A DNA stretch of 64,000 nucleotides from DATAFF01 sp963744915 (GTDB lineage: Bacteria > Pseudomonadota > Alphaproteobacteria > Rhizobiales > Aestuariivirgaceae). A model generated the notes under the pieces. The model saw only the letters and a program-made list of their open reading frames with translations, was not told where the DNA came from and did no database searches. The position numbers were made by a program, and so were the translations under genes. The stretch lies in assembly GCA_963744915.1 (NCBI GenBank), contig CAVUUY010000013.1, positions 62,001-126,000 on the forward strand, given 5' to 3'. Below are positions 45,544-53,726 of this stretch, piece by piece (positions within the stretch are counted from its first letter, which is position 1; the number at the start of each line of letters is the position of its first letter).

Positions 45544-46809
45544 ATGCTCGGCTACACCGCTCAATTGCGGCGAGATCTCGCCCGCTGGCGTGAACGGGGC
45601 TGGATCAATACCGAGCAGGAAGAGCGCATGGCGGCCGATGCGGCGGCCAATGCCGGCTTCTCGGCCGGGGCGGTGCTGGCCATCCTCGGCGCGGTGCTGC
45701 TGTGCCTTGCCATCCTCACCTTCGTTGCCGCCAATTGGGAGGCGCTGCCGCGCCTCGTCCGGCTCGGCGTGCTGTTCGGTGCGCTGTGGCTGTCCTACGC
45801 CATCGCCTATGGGCTGTTCCGCACCGGTCGGGAGCATTTCGGCCATGCCATGCTGGTGATCGGCGGGGCGGTGTTCGGCGCCAGCATCATGCTCATTGCC
45901 CAGACTTATCATATCTCCGGCAATCCGGGCGATGCCGTGCTGTCATGGGGGGCCGGGGTGTTCGTGGCCGCGGTGCTGATGCGCTCGACGGCATCGCTTA
46001 TCTTTGCCATCCTGCTGCTGGCGTTGTGGCTTATCATCGGTGAAACCGAGGGGCCATCGATAGCGATGTGGCAATTCGCGATCGCCTTCGGATTGTGCGC
46101 AGCGGCGGTGTGGCGGCAGAATTCGCAGCTCGCCCTCAATGCCCTGCTGCTGGTCCTGCTCCTCGCCATTTTCCGCGAGTTCATGCACGAGACTTTGCCG
46201 CCCGGCGCCGTGTGCCTGTTCGGCTTTGCCGTCTATGCGCTGGCAGGAGGCCGCGCCGCCATCGGCGACGCGCGCGCCGAGCGCCTGTTTCCGACGCTCG
46301 CCGCCTATGGGGCGCTGATCGCGCTTGGCGATTTGATGCTGCTGCAGGTCGGGGAGCCATTTTTCGCCGTGCCGGCCGCCGCGATCGCCGGGCTGGCGTG
46401 GTCGGGCCTCGCCGCCGCGCTCCTGGCGGTCGCCGGAGCCTTGCTCAATCGCAGCTTTCCGCCAGTGGCCGCAGTCGGGCTCGGGCTCTATGCCGTCCTC
46501 ATCAGGCTCGCGCTGCCGCCGGTGATCGCGCCGCTCGTCGACAAGACGGCGTTCGATATCTATGCCGGCACGCTGATCCTGGTCGGCAGCCTGTGGCTCA
46601 TCGCCGATGGCGGCCGCCGGGGCTGGCGCGCGATCGCGACCACCGGCTATGCTTTCTTCCTGGCCGAGCTGTTCTACATCTATTTCCAGACCTTCGGGGG
46701 GCTCCTTGAAACGGCGCTGTTCTATCTGCTGGCCGGTCTCCTGCTGATCGCCATGAGCGTGATCTTCGTCATAGCCGAACGGCGCAAGGCGCAAGGGAGC
46801 GCGGCATGA
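45544..46809 (+). CDS. DUF2157 polytopic membrane protein
   Basis: 421 residues. A short cytoplasmic N-terminal segment (LRRDLARWRERGWINTEQEER) is followed by about 12-14 hydrophobic helices, starting SAGAVLAILGAVLLCLAILT. The N-terminal helix-turn and first helices match DUF2157, which almost always pairs with a GDYXXLXY-domain protein, as here. Function unknown. It begins 5 bases after the sigma gene and overlaps the next gene (ATGA), so it belongs to the same transcription unit. Confidence 0.87.
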   Translation: MLGYTAQLRRDLARWRERGWINTEQEERMAADAAANAGFSAGAVLAILGAVLLCLAILTFVAANWEALPRLVRLGVLFGALWLSYAIAYGLFRTGREHFGHAMLVIGGAVFGASIMLIAQTYHISGNPGDAVLSWGAGVFVAAVLMRSTASLIFAILLLALWLIIGETEGPSIAMWQFAIAFGLCAAAVWRQNSQLALNALLLVLLLAIFREFMHETLPPGAVCLFGFAVYALAGGRAAIGDARAERLFPTLAAYGALIALGDLMLLQVGEPFFAVPAAAIAGLAWSGLAAALLAVAGALLNRSFPPVAAVGLGLYAVLIRLALPPVIAPLVDKTAFDIYAGTLILVGSLWLIADGGRRGWRAIATTGYAFFLAELFYIYFQTFGGLLETALFYLLAGLLLIAMSVIFVIAERRKAQGSAA

Positions 46810-47366
46810 CGGCTTCACCGCGGCGGCTCCTCGCGCTGTCTCTCATCATTGTCGCGCTTCTCCAGTCGGCGGCGCTGGCCAAGATCGTCTATGACCGGGT
46901 CGTGCTGCTGCAGACGGGGCGCGAAGTGGTGCTCAAGATAAAGCCGCGCGATCCCCGCGATCCGTTCAAGGGATATTACTCCGCGCTCAATTACGACATC
47001 TCGCAGCTCGACCCGCGGCTGATGGCGGGCGGCCATCCGGAATTCTCCGCCGGCGATACGGCTTACGTGGTGCTGCGCAGCGGTCCGGAAGACCACGCGG
47101 TGCCGGTCAGCCTCTATGGCAGCATGCCGGTCGCAATGACGGGCGACGTGGTGGCACGCGGCACGGTCGGGACGGTGTCGCCGGATCGCATCAGCTTGAT
47201 TTATGGAATCGAGGAATATTATGTGCCGCAGAAAGAAGCGGAGCGGCTCGACAATATTCCGGTCGAGAGCATCCGGATCGTTGCGGCGGCCGGGGCCGAT
47301 GGGCAGCTTGCCATCAAGCGGTTGCTGGTCGACGGCAAGCCGGCTTATGAAGAACCGCCATTCTAG
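46806..47366 (+). CDS. GDYXXLXY domain-containing membrane-anchored protein
   Basis: 186 residues. One N-terminal membrane segment (LLALSLIIVALLQSAALA), then an extracytoplasmic domain with PRDPFKGYYSALNYDIS, the family's namesake motif. The usual GDY is GYY here. YGIEEYYVPQKEAERLD and IKRLLVDGKPAYEEPPF are typical later segments. It always accompanies DUF2157 proteins, suggesting a complex in the inner membrane. Function unknown. Confidence 0.87.
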   Translation: MTASPRRLLALSLIIVALLQSAALAKIVYDRVVLLQTGREVVLKIKPRDPRDPFKGYYSALNYDISQLDPRLMAGGHPEFSAGDTAYVVLRSGPEDHAVPVSLYGSMPVAMTGDVVARGTVGTVSPDRISLIYGIEEYYVPQKEAERLDNIPVESIRIVAAAGADGQLAIKRLLVDGKPAYEEPPF

Positions 47367-47378
47367 AGCCGAGCCATC

Positions 47379-47993
47379 ATGGAACGACTGATCGAGGGTT
47401 ATCTGCAATTTCGCCAGACCGTCTGGCCAGCCGAACGGGCTCGCTACGAGGCCATGGCGCATGGCGGCCAGAAGCCGGAGGCGCTGGTCATCGCCTGCTC
47501 GGATTCCCGGCTCGATCCGCAAAGGGTGTTCGGAGCGGCGCCGGGCGAGCTCTTCATCGTGCGCAACATGGCGGGCCTCGTGCCGCCCTATCAGCCGGAT
47601 ACGCATTATCACGGCACCAGCGCCGCGATCGAATATGCCGTTCGGGTGCTCGGGGTCGGGCACGTCGTCTTGCTCGGCCATGCCCTGTGCGGCGGGATCC
47701 GGGCGATCGTCGAGGGCGCGGCGGAGGAGGCGGGCGACTTCGTCGCGCGCTGGATGGCCATTGCCGAGCCGGTGTTGAGTCAGGTTCCGGCCGATCTCGA
47801 CAGCGTGGAAATGCTGAGGCAGTGCGAGATGCAGGCGGTTCGCCTGTCGCTCGCCAACCTGCTGAGCTTTCCCTTCGTGCGCCAAGCCGTGCAGGAGGGG
47901 CGGCTCCAGCTCCACGGCTTCCGCTTCGATATCCGCACCGGCGAACTCGGCCATCTCGAGGGCGATGGCTTCGTGCCGGTCGCCGCCCGATGA
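47379..47993 (+). CDS. Beta-class carbonic anhydrase
   Basis: 204-residue zinc enzyme interconverting CO2 and bicarbonate. Zinc ligands are visible: Cys40 and Asp42 in ACSDSRLDP, then His and Cys in LLGHALCGGIRA near residues 99-102. The FIVRNMAGLVPP segment is typical of the family. It lies 12 bases after the GDYXXLXY gene and may be the last gene of that unit; its stop faces the cupin gene 15 bases away. Confidence 0.94.
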   Translation: MERLIEGYLQFRQTVWPAERARYEAMAHGGQKPEALVIACSDSRLDPQRVFGAAPGELFIVRNMAGLVPPYQPDTHYHGTSAAIEYAVRVLGVGHVVLLGHALCGGIRAIVEGAAEEAGDFVARWMAIAEPVLSQVPADLDSVEMLRQCEMQAVRLSLANLLSFPFVRQAVQEGRLQLHGFRFDIRTGELGHLEGDGFVPVAAR

Positions 47994-48008
47994 GGCCGCG
48001 AGCTTCTT

Positions 48009-48299
48009 TCAGGCCTGCCTGATCTCGATCTCGAGAAAGGCATACTCGCCGCCGGAGGCGTTGACGACATCGTGCTCGACGCCGGCGGCGCGGTAATAGG
48101 GCACACCAGCCGTCATATCGGCAAAACGCTCGCCGTCGGTGGCGACGAGCTTGAGCCGGCCGTTCAGCATCGGGACGACGACATAGGGCAGGGCGTGGCG
48201 GTGCCAGCCGGTATTGTCGCCGTCACGCGGGAAGCGATATTCGGTGACGATGACCTTGTCGTTGTCGATCAGCCTGGTTGCCTTGGCGGTGCCGGACAT
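48009..48299 (-). CDS. Small cupin-domain protein
   Basis: 96 residues forming a single cupin barrel. GWHRHALPYVVVPMLNG carries the first metal-site histidines and AAGVEHDVVNASGGEYAFLE the second. No other domain is present. The substrate is not evident. ATG 48299 is 9 bases after the stop of the SRPBCC gene in the same direction, so the two are likely co-transcribed. Confidence 0.82.
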   Translation of the reverse strand: MSGTAKATRLIDNDKVIVTEYRFPRDGDNTGWHRHALPYVVVPMLNGRLKLVATDGERFADMTAGVPYYRAAGVEHDVVNASGGEYAFLEIEIRQA

Positions 48300-48308
48300 G
48301 AGAGGGCT

Positions 48309-48779
48309 CTAATTGCCCGCCGGCTTGGCGAGGTTGTCGAGACCGGCCTTGAAGATGCCGTCGATGACCTTCTTGGCATCGTCGTCGGAGGCGCCCTTGG
48401 CCTCGAACGTGCTCTTCCAGTCGACCTTGGTCTGGTCGCCGTCAGCCGCAACGCTGATGGTCGCCTTGTAATTCTGCACCGGCAGCGGCGACTCGATGAT
48501 CTCGTAGGAGTAGCTGCTGTCGTTCTTCTTCAGAAGCTTTTCCTTGATCTTGCCGCCGTCCTTGGTCGTGAGCGTGCGGTAGGTGGCGCCGCCTTCCTTG
48601 CTCTTTTCGCATTTGGCGATCATCGGGTGCCAGTCCTTGATGGAGCAGAAGCTGCCGATCTTCTTCCATAGCTGGGCGGGCTTGCCGGGCATGGTTGCGG
48701 TGGATTCGACTTCGAGGGCGGCGGCAGGGCTAGCGGCAAGCACAAGGATCGCGAGTGCCAGATAGTGGGTCTTGGTCAT
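48309..48779 (-). CDS. Secreted SRPBCC (polyketide cyclase-like) protein
   Basis: 156 residues. A signal peptide (YLALAILVLAASPAAALEV) precedes a START/SRPBCC-like domain (PAQLWKKIGSFCSIKDWHPM; GGATYRTLTTKDGGKIKEKL; SYSYEIIESPLPVQNY). Proteins of this type bind small hydrophobic ligands; an exported form suggests a periplasmic role. ATG 48779 follows GAGAGACC-like sequence. Its upstream neighbour is tRNA-Phe, 37 bases away. Confidence 0.82.
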   Translation of the reverse strand: MTKTHYLALAILVLAASPAAALEVESTATMPGKPAQLWKKIGSFCSIKDWHPMIAKCEKSKEGGATYRTLTTKDGGKIKEKLLKKNDSSYSYEIIESPLPVQNYKATISVAADGDQTKVDWKSTFEAKGASDDDAKKVIDGIFKAGLDNLAKPAGN

Positions 48780-48815
48780 CGGAGGGTCTCTCGGAGGGGT
48801 TACCAGGAAGGCTGC

Positions 48816-48891
<76 letters not shown>

Positions 48892-48931
48892 ATCCACATT
48901 GAACTGGGGCATGGGGATCAAACGGCTGCGG

Positions 48932-48960
48932 CTTATAGGAGATTGAGCGAAAGCTGTCCA
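48932..48960 (-). promoter_or_regulatory. Promoter of tRNA-Phe
   Basis: Minus strand -35 TGGACA and -10 TATAAG are separated by 17 bases. Transcription would start near 48925, about 34 bases before the mature tRNA. The spacing and both boxes are near consensus, and the gap between yacG and the tRNA has no other candidate. Confidence 0.6.
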
Positions 48961-48973
48961 TGAATTTCCGGCC

Positions 48974-49186
48974 TCAGCCCTCCTCGGCGTCCATGGCGGA
49001 CGGCTCATCATCGTCGCTGGCCGGCTCGCCCGCTATGGCATAATGCCCGCCCAGCCAGCGGTGAAGATCGCGGTCGGCGCACCGCCTGGAGCAGAACGGA
49101 GCATAGTGAGGACCGACCGGCTTGCCGCAGATCGGACAGGATTTGGCCGCGGGCGGCGCGGCGGCGGGCGGATCGGCGGAGCTCAT
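48974..49186 (-). CDS. yacG: DNA gyrase inhibitor YacG
   Basis: 70-residue zinc-ribbon protein that binds GyrB. The four zinc cysteines are in CPICGKP and FCSRRCADRDL, and RWLGGHYAI follows. The rest is an acidic tail (SDDDEPSAMDAEEG). ATG 49186 overlaps the maf stop as ATGA; longer readings in this frame lie within maf and are spurious. The order maf-yacG is usual in alphaproteobacteria. Confidence 0.94.
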   Translation of the reverse strand: MSSADPPAAAPPAAKSCPICGKPVGPHYAPFCSRRCADRDLHRWLGGHYAIAGEPASDDDEPSAMDAEEG

Positions 49187-49818
49187 GCCGCTGCCGCGGC
49201 GCTCATCCAGGTGTAGTACACCGGGTAGCCGGCCCCCTGAAGCATGCTGATGGTCTCGTAGAGCGGCAGGCCGATCACCCCCGAATGCGAGCCATAGAAC
49301 GAGCGGACGAATACCTCGGCACGGCCCTGGATCGCATAGGCGCCCGCCTTGCCGCGCCATTCGTCGGTGACGAGATAGCTCTCGATGTCCTCGCGGGTCA
49401 GGCGCTTGAACCTGACCTTGCTTTCGACGACCCGCGAGCGCACGCCGCCCGAGGGCGCGACCACCGCCACCGTCGAATAGACCCGGTGCGAGCGCCCCGA
49501 CAGCAGCCACAAGGCCTTGGCGGCCTCGTCGATCGACTGCGGCTTGCCGATGATGCGCTTGCCGACCGCCACTACGGTGTCGGCGGCAACGATGAACCGC
49601 AAGGGTCCAAGAGCATGGACCAGAGGTGCAGCGGCAGCGGTGCGGGCCTTTTCGAGCGCCAGGCGGGCCGACAGCGAGCGCGGCGTCTCGCGCTTCTTCG
49701 GCGTCTCGTCGATGTCGACAGGGTTGAGCAGATCCGGGACGACGCCGGCCTGCTCGAGAAGCGCAAGGCGGCGCGGCGAGGCGCTGGCGAGAACGAGCTT
49801 GACCTTGGTATCCGTCAT
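49183..49818 (-). CDS. maf: Maf-family nucleoside triphosphate pyrophosphatase
   Basis: 211 residues. The N-terminal LVLASASPRRLALLEQAG is the family signature, with VAADTVVAVGKRIIGKP, TREDIESYLVTDEWRGKAGA and RSFYGSHSGVIGLPLYE. It hydrolyses noncanonical or methylated nucleoside triphosphates (dTTP/UTP-type for this class). Downstream of infA by 31 bases and overlapping yacG. Confidence 0.95.
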   Translation of the reverse strand: MTDTKVKLVLASASPRRLALLEQAGVVPDLLNPVDIDETPKKRETPRSLSARLALEKARTAAAAPLVHALGPLRFIVAADTVVAVGKRIIGKPQSIDEAAKALWLLSGRSHRVYSTVAVVAPSGGVRSRVVESKVRFKRLTREDIESYLVTDEWRGKAGAYAIQGRAEVFVRSFYGSHSGVIGLPLYETISMLQGAGYPVYYTWMSAAAAA

Positions 49819-49849
49819 GATGGTGCGGTTGAGCGATTGAGGAGAAAGG

Positions 49850-50068
49850 TCATTTGAAGCGGTAGGTGATGCGGCCTTTTGTGAGATCGTAAGGCGTCAT
49901 TTCGACCATGACCTTGTCGCCCGACAGGACGCGGATCCGGTTCTTGCGCATCTTGCCTGCAGTGTGGGCGATGATCTGATGACCATTGTCGAGCTTCACC
50001 CGAAAGGTCGCATTGGGCAGAAGCTCAGTCACGACGCCTTCGAATTCCAACGGTTCTTCCTTAGCCAT
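49850..50068 (-). CDS. infA: Translation initiation factor IF-1
   Basis: 72-residue OB-fold protein that occupies the ribosomal A site during initiation. The full family sequence is present (MAKEEPLEFEGVVTELLPNA; LDNGHQIIAHTAGKMRKNRI; GDKVMVEMTPYDL). Exact family length supports ATG 50068, with GGAGGGG just upstream. An upstream start adds 20 unrelated residues. Confidence 0.98.
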   Translation of the reverse strand: MAKEEPLEFEGVVTELLPNATFRVKLDNGHQIIAHTAGKMRKNRIRVLSGDKVMVEMTPYDLTKGRITYRFK

Positions 50069-50148
50069 ACCCCTCCATCCCGGGTGTTGTCGGTCAAAGT
50101 CGGCGGGACAATGAGCGCCTCTTGGCACAAAATCAAGCGCTCAGCGGC

Positions 50149-50595
50149 TTAGACGCCGCCGGCGGCAAGGGTGCCGAAACGGCTGCGAATCCGCTTCATG
50201 AGGCCATCCCTCACCTGGCGGTAGGCATCGAGCACCTGCTCGCGATTGCCGGCCGTCCCAGAGGGATCGAGGGTGGGCCAGTATTCGGCTTCGATGGCCA
50301 TGGTGCGGGTGAGCTCGAGCGCCCGGTGATGGGCCTCAGGCGACAGCGAGATCACCAGGTCGAAGGAGGCATCCTCGAGATCCTCGAAGCTGCGCGGCCG
50401 GTGGCGCGCGATATCGATGCCGATGTCGTCCATGACGGCGACAGCAAAGGGATCGAGCTCCTCGGGGCGCACGCCGCACGAGGCGACGTAGATCTTGTGG
50501 CCGTAGAGGTAGCGCATCAAGCCTTCGGCCATCGGCGAGCGAATGGCATTGTGGCTGCAGGCAAAGAGAACGGCACCGGGAAGATCGCCGGCCAT
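50149..50595 (-). CDS. Low-molecular-weight phosphatase family protein
   Basis: 148 residues. The P-loop CX5R motif is FACSHNAIRSP (Cys13 to Arg19), and the general-acid Asp lies near YWPTLDPSG around residue 108. The family includes protein tyrosine phosphatases and arsenate reductases; in this locus the natural substrate is unknown. It lies between UPF0262 and infA, its conserved place in Hyphomicrobiales. Confidence 0.9.
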   Translation of the reverse strand: MAGDLPGAVLFACSHNAIRSPMAEGLMRYLYGHKIYVASCGVRPEELDPFAVAVMDDIGIDIARHRPRSFEDLEDASFDLVISLSPEAHHRALELTRTMAIEAEYWPTLDPSGTAGNREQVLDAYRQVRDGLMKRIRSRFGTLAAGGV

Positions 50596-50607
50596 CTGGC
50601 TCTCCGC

Positions 50608-51099
50608 CTAACCCCGCCAGTGAAGGACACATACCAGCGTGAACAGGCGCCGAGCGGTATCGAAGTCGACGTCCACCTTGCCGTTCAGGCGCTCGATCAG
50701 GATTTCGCTTCCCTCATTGTGCAGGCTGCGCCGGGCCATGTCGATCGTCTCGATCTGGCTCGGAGTGGATGTGCGAATAGCCTGATAATAGCTTTCGCAG
50801 ATCATGAAATAATCCTTGATTATGCGTCGGAAAGGCGACAACGCCAGACCGATGACGATGCAGGGCGCGCCGGCGGCATTGGCGATGTCGAGCAGCAGCC
50901 GACCCTCGGCGATCGACAGCCGCAGGATGTAAGGGCCGTCATCGCGGCTCGGCAGCTTGAAGCTGTTGGATTCGATCAGATCATAGATCGCCACCTTGCG
51001 CTCGTGCTCGATGTCCGGGGAGGACGACGGCGCGAGGCTGCCATCGAGGACCACGTCCTTGAGGCGTTGGCTGTCGCCCACCTCAGGGCTCTTCGTCAT
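50608..51099 (-). CDS. UPF0262 family protein
   Basis: 163 residues. The family sequence includes LAPSSSPDIEHERKVAIYDL, PYILRLSIAEGRLLLDIAN, LSPFRRIIKDYFMICESYY and HNEGSEILIERL. It is a conserved alphaproteobacterial protein without known function. ATG 51099 overlaps the end of the DUF2948 gene by 17 bases. In related genomes hisD lies between these two genes; here they touch. Confidence 0.92.
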   Translation of the reverse strand: MTKSPEVGDSQRLKDVVLDGSLAPSSSPDIEHERKVAIYDLIESNSFKLPSRDDGPYILRLSIAEGRLLLDIANAAGAPCIVIGLALSPFRRIIKDYFMICESYYQAIRTSTPSQIETIDMARRSLHNEGSEILIERLNGKVDVDFDTARRLFTLVCVLHWRG

Positions 51100-51529
51100 G
51101 GCTCGGCACGCGCGCCGATTCCCAGGCCGATCCCAGATCCTCGAGACTGACCTCGATGCATTCGACATCGAGACGGATGGCGCCGCCTCCCGAGAAGGTG
51201 AGCTCGATCGTACCTTCGGGCGGCACGTCGCCGGGGGTGAAGGTGATGGCGAGGAGCGACAACACGGCGGTGGGTGCGCCCTGGCGGATCCGGTGAGCCT
51301 TGATCGAGCGGACGCGGGAGATCTGCAGTCCGGCCCGCCGCCGCAGCGGCTTCGAATCGGCACCGGCAAGCGTTGCCGATTGCCAATCGAAGCGGTTGGC
51401 GATCACCGCGAGCTTGTTCAGCCGCTTCAGATGCCGGATATCGCCGACCATGATGAGGGCGTCCTGCATGTGGACCGAGATGACGGCGAGGTCGTCTGCG
51501 TCGAGAGCGCCGAGTCTCAAGAGCTCCAT
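51083..51529 (-). CDS. DUF2948 family protein
   Basis: 148 residues. MELLRLGALDADDLAVISVH, GDIRHLKRLNKLAVIANRFD and LDVECIEVSLEDLG are the characteristic segments. Cytoplasmic, function unknown. It begins 22 bases after murA in the same direction, so it belongs to the murA transcription unit. Confidence 0.92.
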   Translation of the reverse strand: MELLRLGALDADDLAVISVHMQDALIMVGDIRHLKRLNKLAVIANRFDWQSATLAGADSKPLRRRAGLQISRVRSIKAHRIRQGAPTAVLSLLAITFTPGDVPPEGTIELTFSGGGAIRLDVECIEVSLEDLGSAWESARVPSHDEEP

Positions 51530-51551
51530 GCAGCCGCCACTCCCTCGCGCC

Positions 51552-52841
51552 TCAGCCGCTCAGGCGTTCGATGTCGGCGCCGCAGGCAGCAAGCTTGCGC
51601 TCGAGCGTCTCAAAGCCACGATCGAGATGATAGACGCGGTGCAGCATGGTCTCGCCATGGGCCGCCAGCGCGGCGATGACCAGCGAGACGGAGGCGCGCA
51701 AGTCGGTGGCCATCACCGGCGCGCCGGTCAGCTGGTCGACGCCGCGCACCAGCGCCGTGTCGCCGTTGAGGGTGATGTCGGCGCCAAGCCTCGCCAGCTC
51801 CTGCACATGCATGAAGCGGTTCTCGAAAATGGTCTCGCGGATGGTCGAGACGCCCGTGGCGCGGGTCATCAAGGCCATGAGCTGGGCCTGGAGATCGGTG
51901 GGGAAGCCGGGATAGGGCTGGGTGTCGACCGACACCGGCCCGAGGCTGTTGCCATTGCGCGTGACGCGCATGCCGCCGGGGGTGGTCGAAATCGCGATGC
52001 CGGCCTCGGCCATGGTGCCGATGAAGGCGCCGAGGTGATCGCCGCAGGCACCGTCGAGCAGGATGTCGCCGCCAGCCATCGCCGCTGCCATCGCATAGGT
52101 GCCGGTCTCGATGCGGTCGGGGATGACAAGGTGCACCGCACCGGTCAGCCGGTCGACGCCTTCGATCGTCAGGGTCGATGAGCCGATGCCGTGGATCTTG
52201 GCGCCCATCTTGCCGAGGCAGATGGCGAGGTCGCCGACCTCCGGCTCGCGGGCGGCATTCTCGATGACGGTCTCGCCGCGGGCGAGGGCCGCCGCCATCA
52301 GCGCCGAATGGGTGGCGCCGACCGACACTTTCGGGAAGACGATGCGGTTGCCGCGCAGCCCCTGGCGGGCCGCCGCGATGACATAGCCGCCATCGAGCTC
52401 GATGTTGGCGCCAAGCTGCTCCAGCGCAAAGAGGTGCAGGTCGACCGGGCGGGTGCCGATGGCGCAGCCGCCGGGCAGCGAGACGCGCGCCCGCCCGCAA
52501 CGGGCGACGAGCGGCCCCAGCACCCAGAAGCTCGCCCGCATGCGCGACACCAGCTCATAGGGGGCCTCGGTGTCGACGATGGTCCCGGAGGTGAGGTGGA
52601 TGGTCTCGCCGCGGCGCGAATCCTCGCCGGCACGCTTGCCGTCGACCCTGAGGTCGGTGCCATGGTTGCGCAGGATGCGCAGCAGCATCTGGACGTCGGC
52701 CAGGCGCGGTACGTTACCCAGCGTCAAGGTCTCGGGCGTGAGGAGGCTTGCGATCATCAATGGCAATGTTGCGTTCTTGGCGCCACTGATCGGAATGGTT
52801 CCGTTCAGGCGGTTGCCGCCCCGGATGCGTATACGGTCCAT
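51552..52841 (-). CDS. murA: UDP-N-acetylglucosamine 1-carboxyvinyltransferase
   Basis: 429-residue first committed enzyme of peptidoglycan synthesis, transferring enolpyruvate from PEP to UDP-GlcNAc. The N-terminus IPISGAKNATLPLMIASLLT contains the conserved Lys22, and the catalytic loop LPGGCAIGTRPVD carries Cys126, the residue attacked by fosfomycin. PYPGFPTDLQAQLMALM and ENRFMHVQELARLGADI are typical. Cys at this site means it should be fosfomycin-sensitive at the target level. Confidence 0.97.
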   Translation of the reverse strand: MDRIRIRGGNRLNGTIPISGAKNATLPLMIASLLTPETLTLGNVPRLADVQMLLRILRNHGTDLRVDGKRAGEDSRRGETIHLTSGTIVDTEAPYELVSRMRASFWVLGPLVARCGRARVSLPGGCAIGTRPVDLHLFALEQLGANIELDGGYVIAAARQGLRGNRIVFPKVSVGATHSALMAAALARGETVIENAAREPEVGDLAICLGKMGAKIHGIGSSTLTIEGVDRLTGAVHLVIPDRIETGTYAMAAAMAGGDILLDGACGDHLGAFIGTMAEAGIAISTTPGGMRVTRNGNSLGPVSVDTQPYPGFPTDLQAQLMALMTRATGVSTIRETIFENRFMHVQELARLGADITLNGDTALVRGVDQLTGAPVMATDLRASVSLVIAALAAHGETMLHRVYHLDRGFETLERKLAACGADIERLSG

Positions 52842-52950
52842 CTTTGCCCCGCTCTCTCGCCACTAACCTTGGCGATCTCTCCGTTAAACCCGCCGAGAGT
52901 GTGAAGCCTAGAAGCACAATATTTCACTAAAGGGCAAGATCTGCGAAAGG

Positions 52951-53127
52951 TTACCGCCCGGATTCGGAACGGCTGTTCGCGTTTGCCGATTGCTCACCCG
53001 GCGCCTTGCTATCCTGGCTGGCGTCAGCGGCCTGTTTCGCCTTGCGCCGCCGCAAATTGGCGCGCAACGCATCGGCGATCCGCTGCTTGCGGTTCTTGCC
53101 GCCGGCGGGTGTGGTGCTGTCGCTCAT
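52951..53127 (-). CDS. Small basic conserved-looking protein
   Basis: 58 residues starting MSDSTTPAGGKNRKQRIADA, rich in Arg/Lys in the first half (ALRANLRRRKAKQAADA) and Ser/Glu in the second. Its ATG overlaps the preceding gene stop (ATGA), which favours real translation. Similar short basic proteins occur upstream of murA in Hyphomicrobiales. Function unknown; the KNRKQRIADALRANLRRRK stretch could bind nucleic acid. Confidence 0.7.
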   Translation of the reverse strand: MSDSTTPAGGKNRKQRIADALRANLRRRKAKQAADASQDSKAPGEQSANANSRSESGR

Positions 53128-53390
53128 GGGGCGGGCTGGGAGGCGGGCACCTCGTTGCCGAAGCACATGGCGACGCCGGCGCCGATGCCGGCCCTCAGAA
53201 TATCGTTGGCGATGTCGTCCAAGGCCACTGGCTCGTTGCAGCGGGCAGCGACCTCGCGCGAGGCGGCCGAGACGTCGAGGATGAGGTCGAGATATGATGC
53301 CTTCTCGACGAGAATGGCGATCAAAGCCGGTTTGGTCTGCCGCAAGCGGCGCACCTCCTTGCGAGGGTTTCGAATGGCGATCGGTTGCAT
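53124..53390 (-). CDS. Small conserved-looking protein upstream of murA
   Basis: 88 residues from ATG 53390: MQPIAIRNPRKEVRRLRQTK, then ALIAILVEKASYLDLILDVSA and ALDDIANDILRAGIGAGVA. It is helical with no signal peptide. The upstream in-frame start at 53456 would add 22 residues but lacks a better ribosome-binding site. It is coupled by ATGA to the following 58-residue gene. Function unknown. Confidence 0.68.
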   Translation of the reverse strand: MQPIAIRNPRKEVRRLRQTKPALIAILVEKASYLDLILDVSAASREVAARCNEPVALDDIANDILRAGIGAGVAMCFGNEVPASQPAP

Positions 53391-53467
53391 AGCTAGGGCC
53401 AGTTTAGCGCGGATTTTGGTCCAAAGATGACCTGAGCGGCAGCTTTTCACGCGCAATTGTGCCCGAC

Positions 53468-53497
53468 TTGATCATCCGTGAAACAGCGTGGTAAACC
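53468..53497 (+). promoter_or_regulatory. Candidate promoter of tRNA-Thr
   Basis: TTGATC and TAAACC separated by 18 bases, ending 15 bases before the mature tRNA. The geometry is right and the boxes are moderate matches. Confidence 0.35.
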
Positions 53498-53512
53498 GCC
53501 TCTCCTTCCTGC

Positions 53513-53587
<75 letters not shown>

Positions 53588-53726
53588 CTTAAGTTTCTGA
53601 GCCGTAGTCTTTTTTTAGACATGGCACCCAATTGGGGTCCGGCAGAATGCGGCGGAACATGACAAGAACTCCCCGTCGGATACGGGGAAAGCCGGGGACC
53701 GACGTTCCTGGCCCGTTCCCGTTCGC

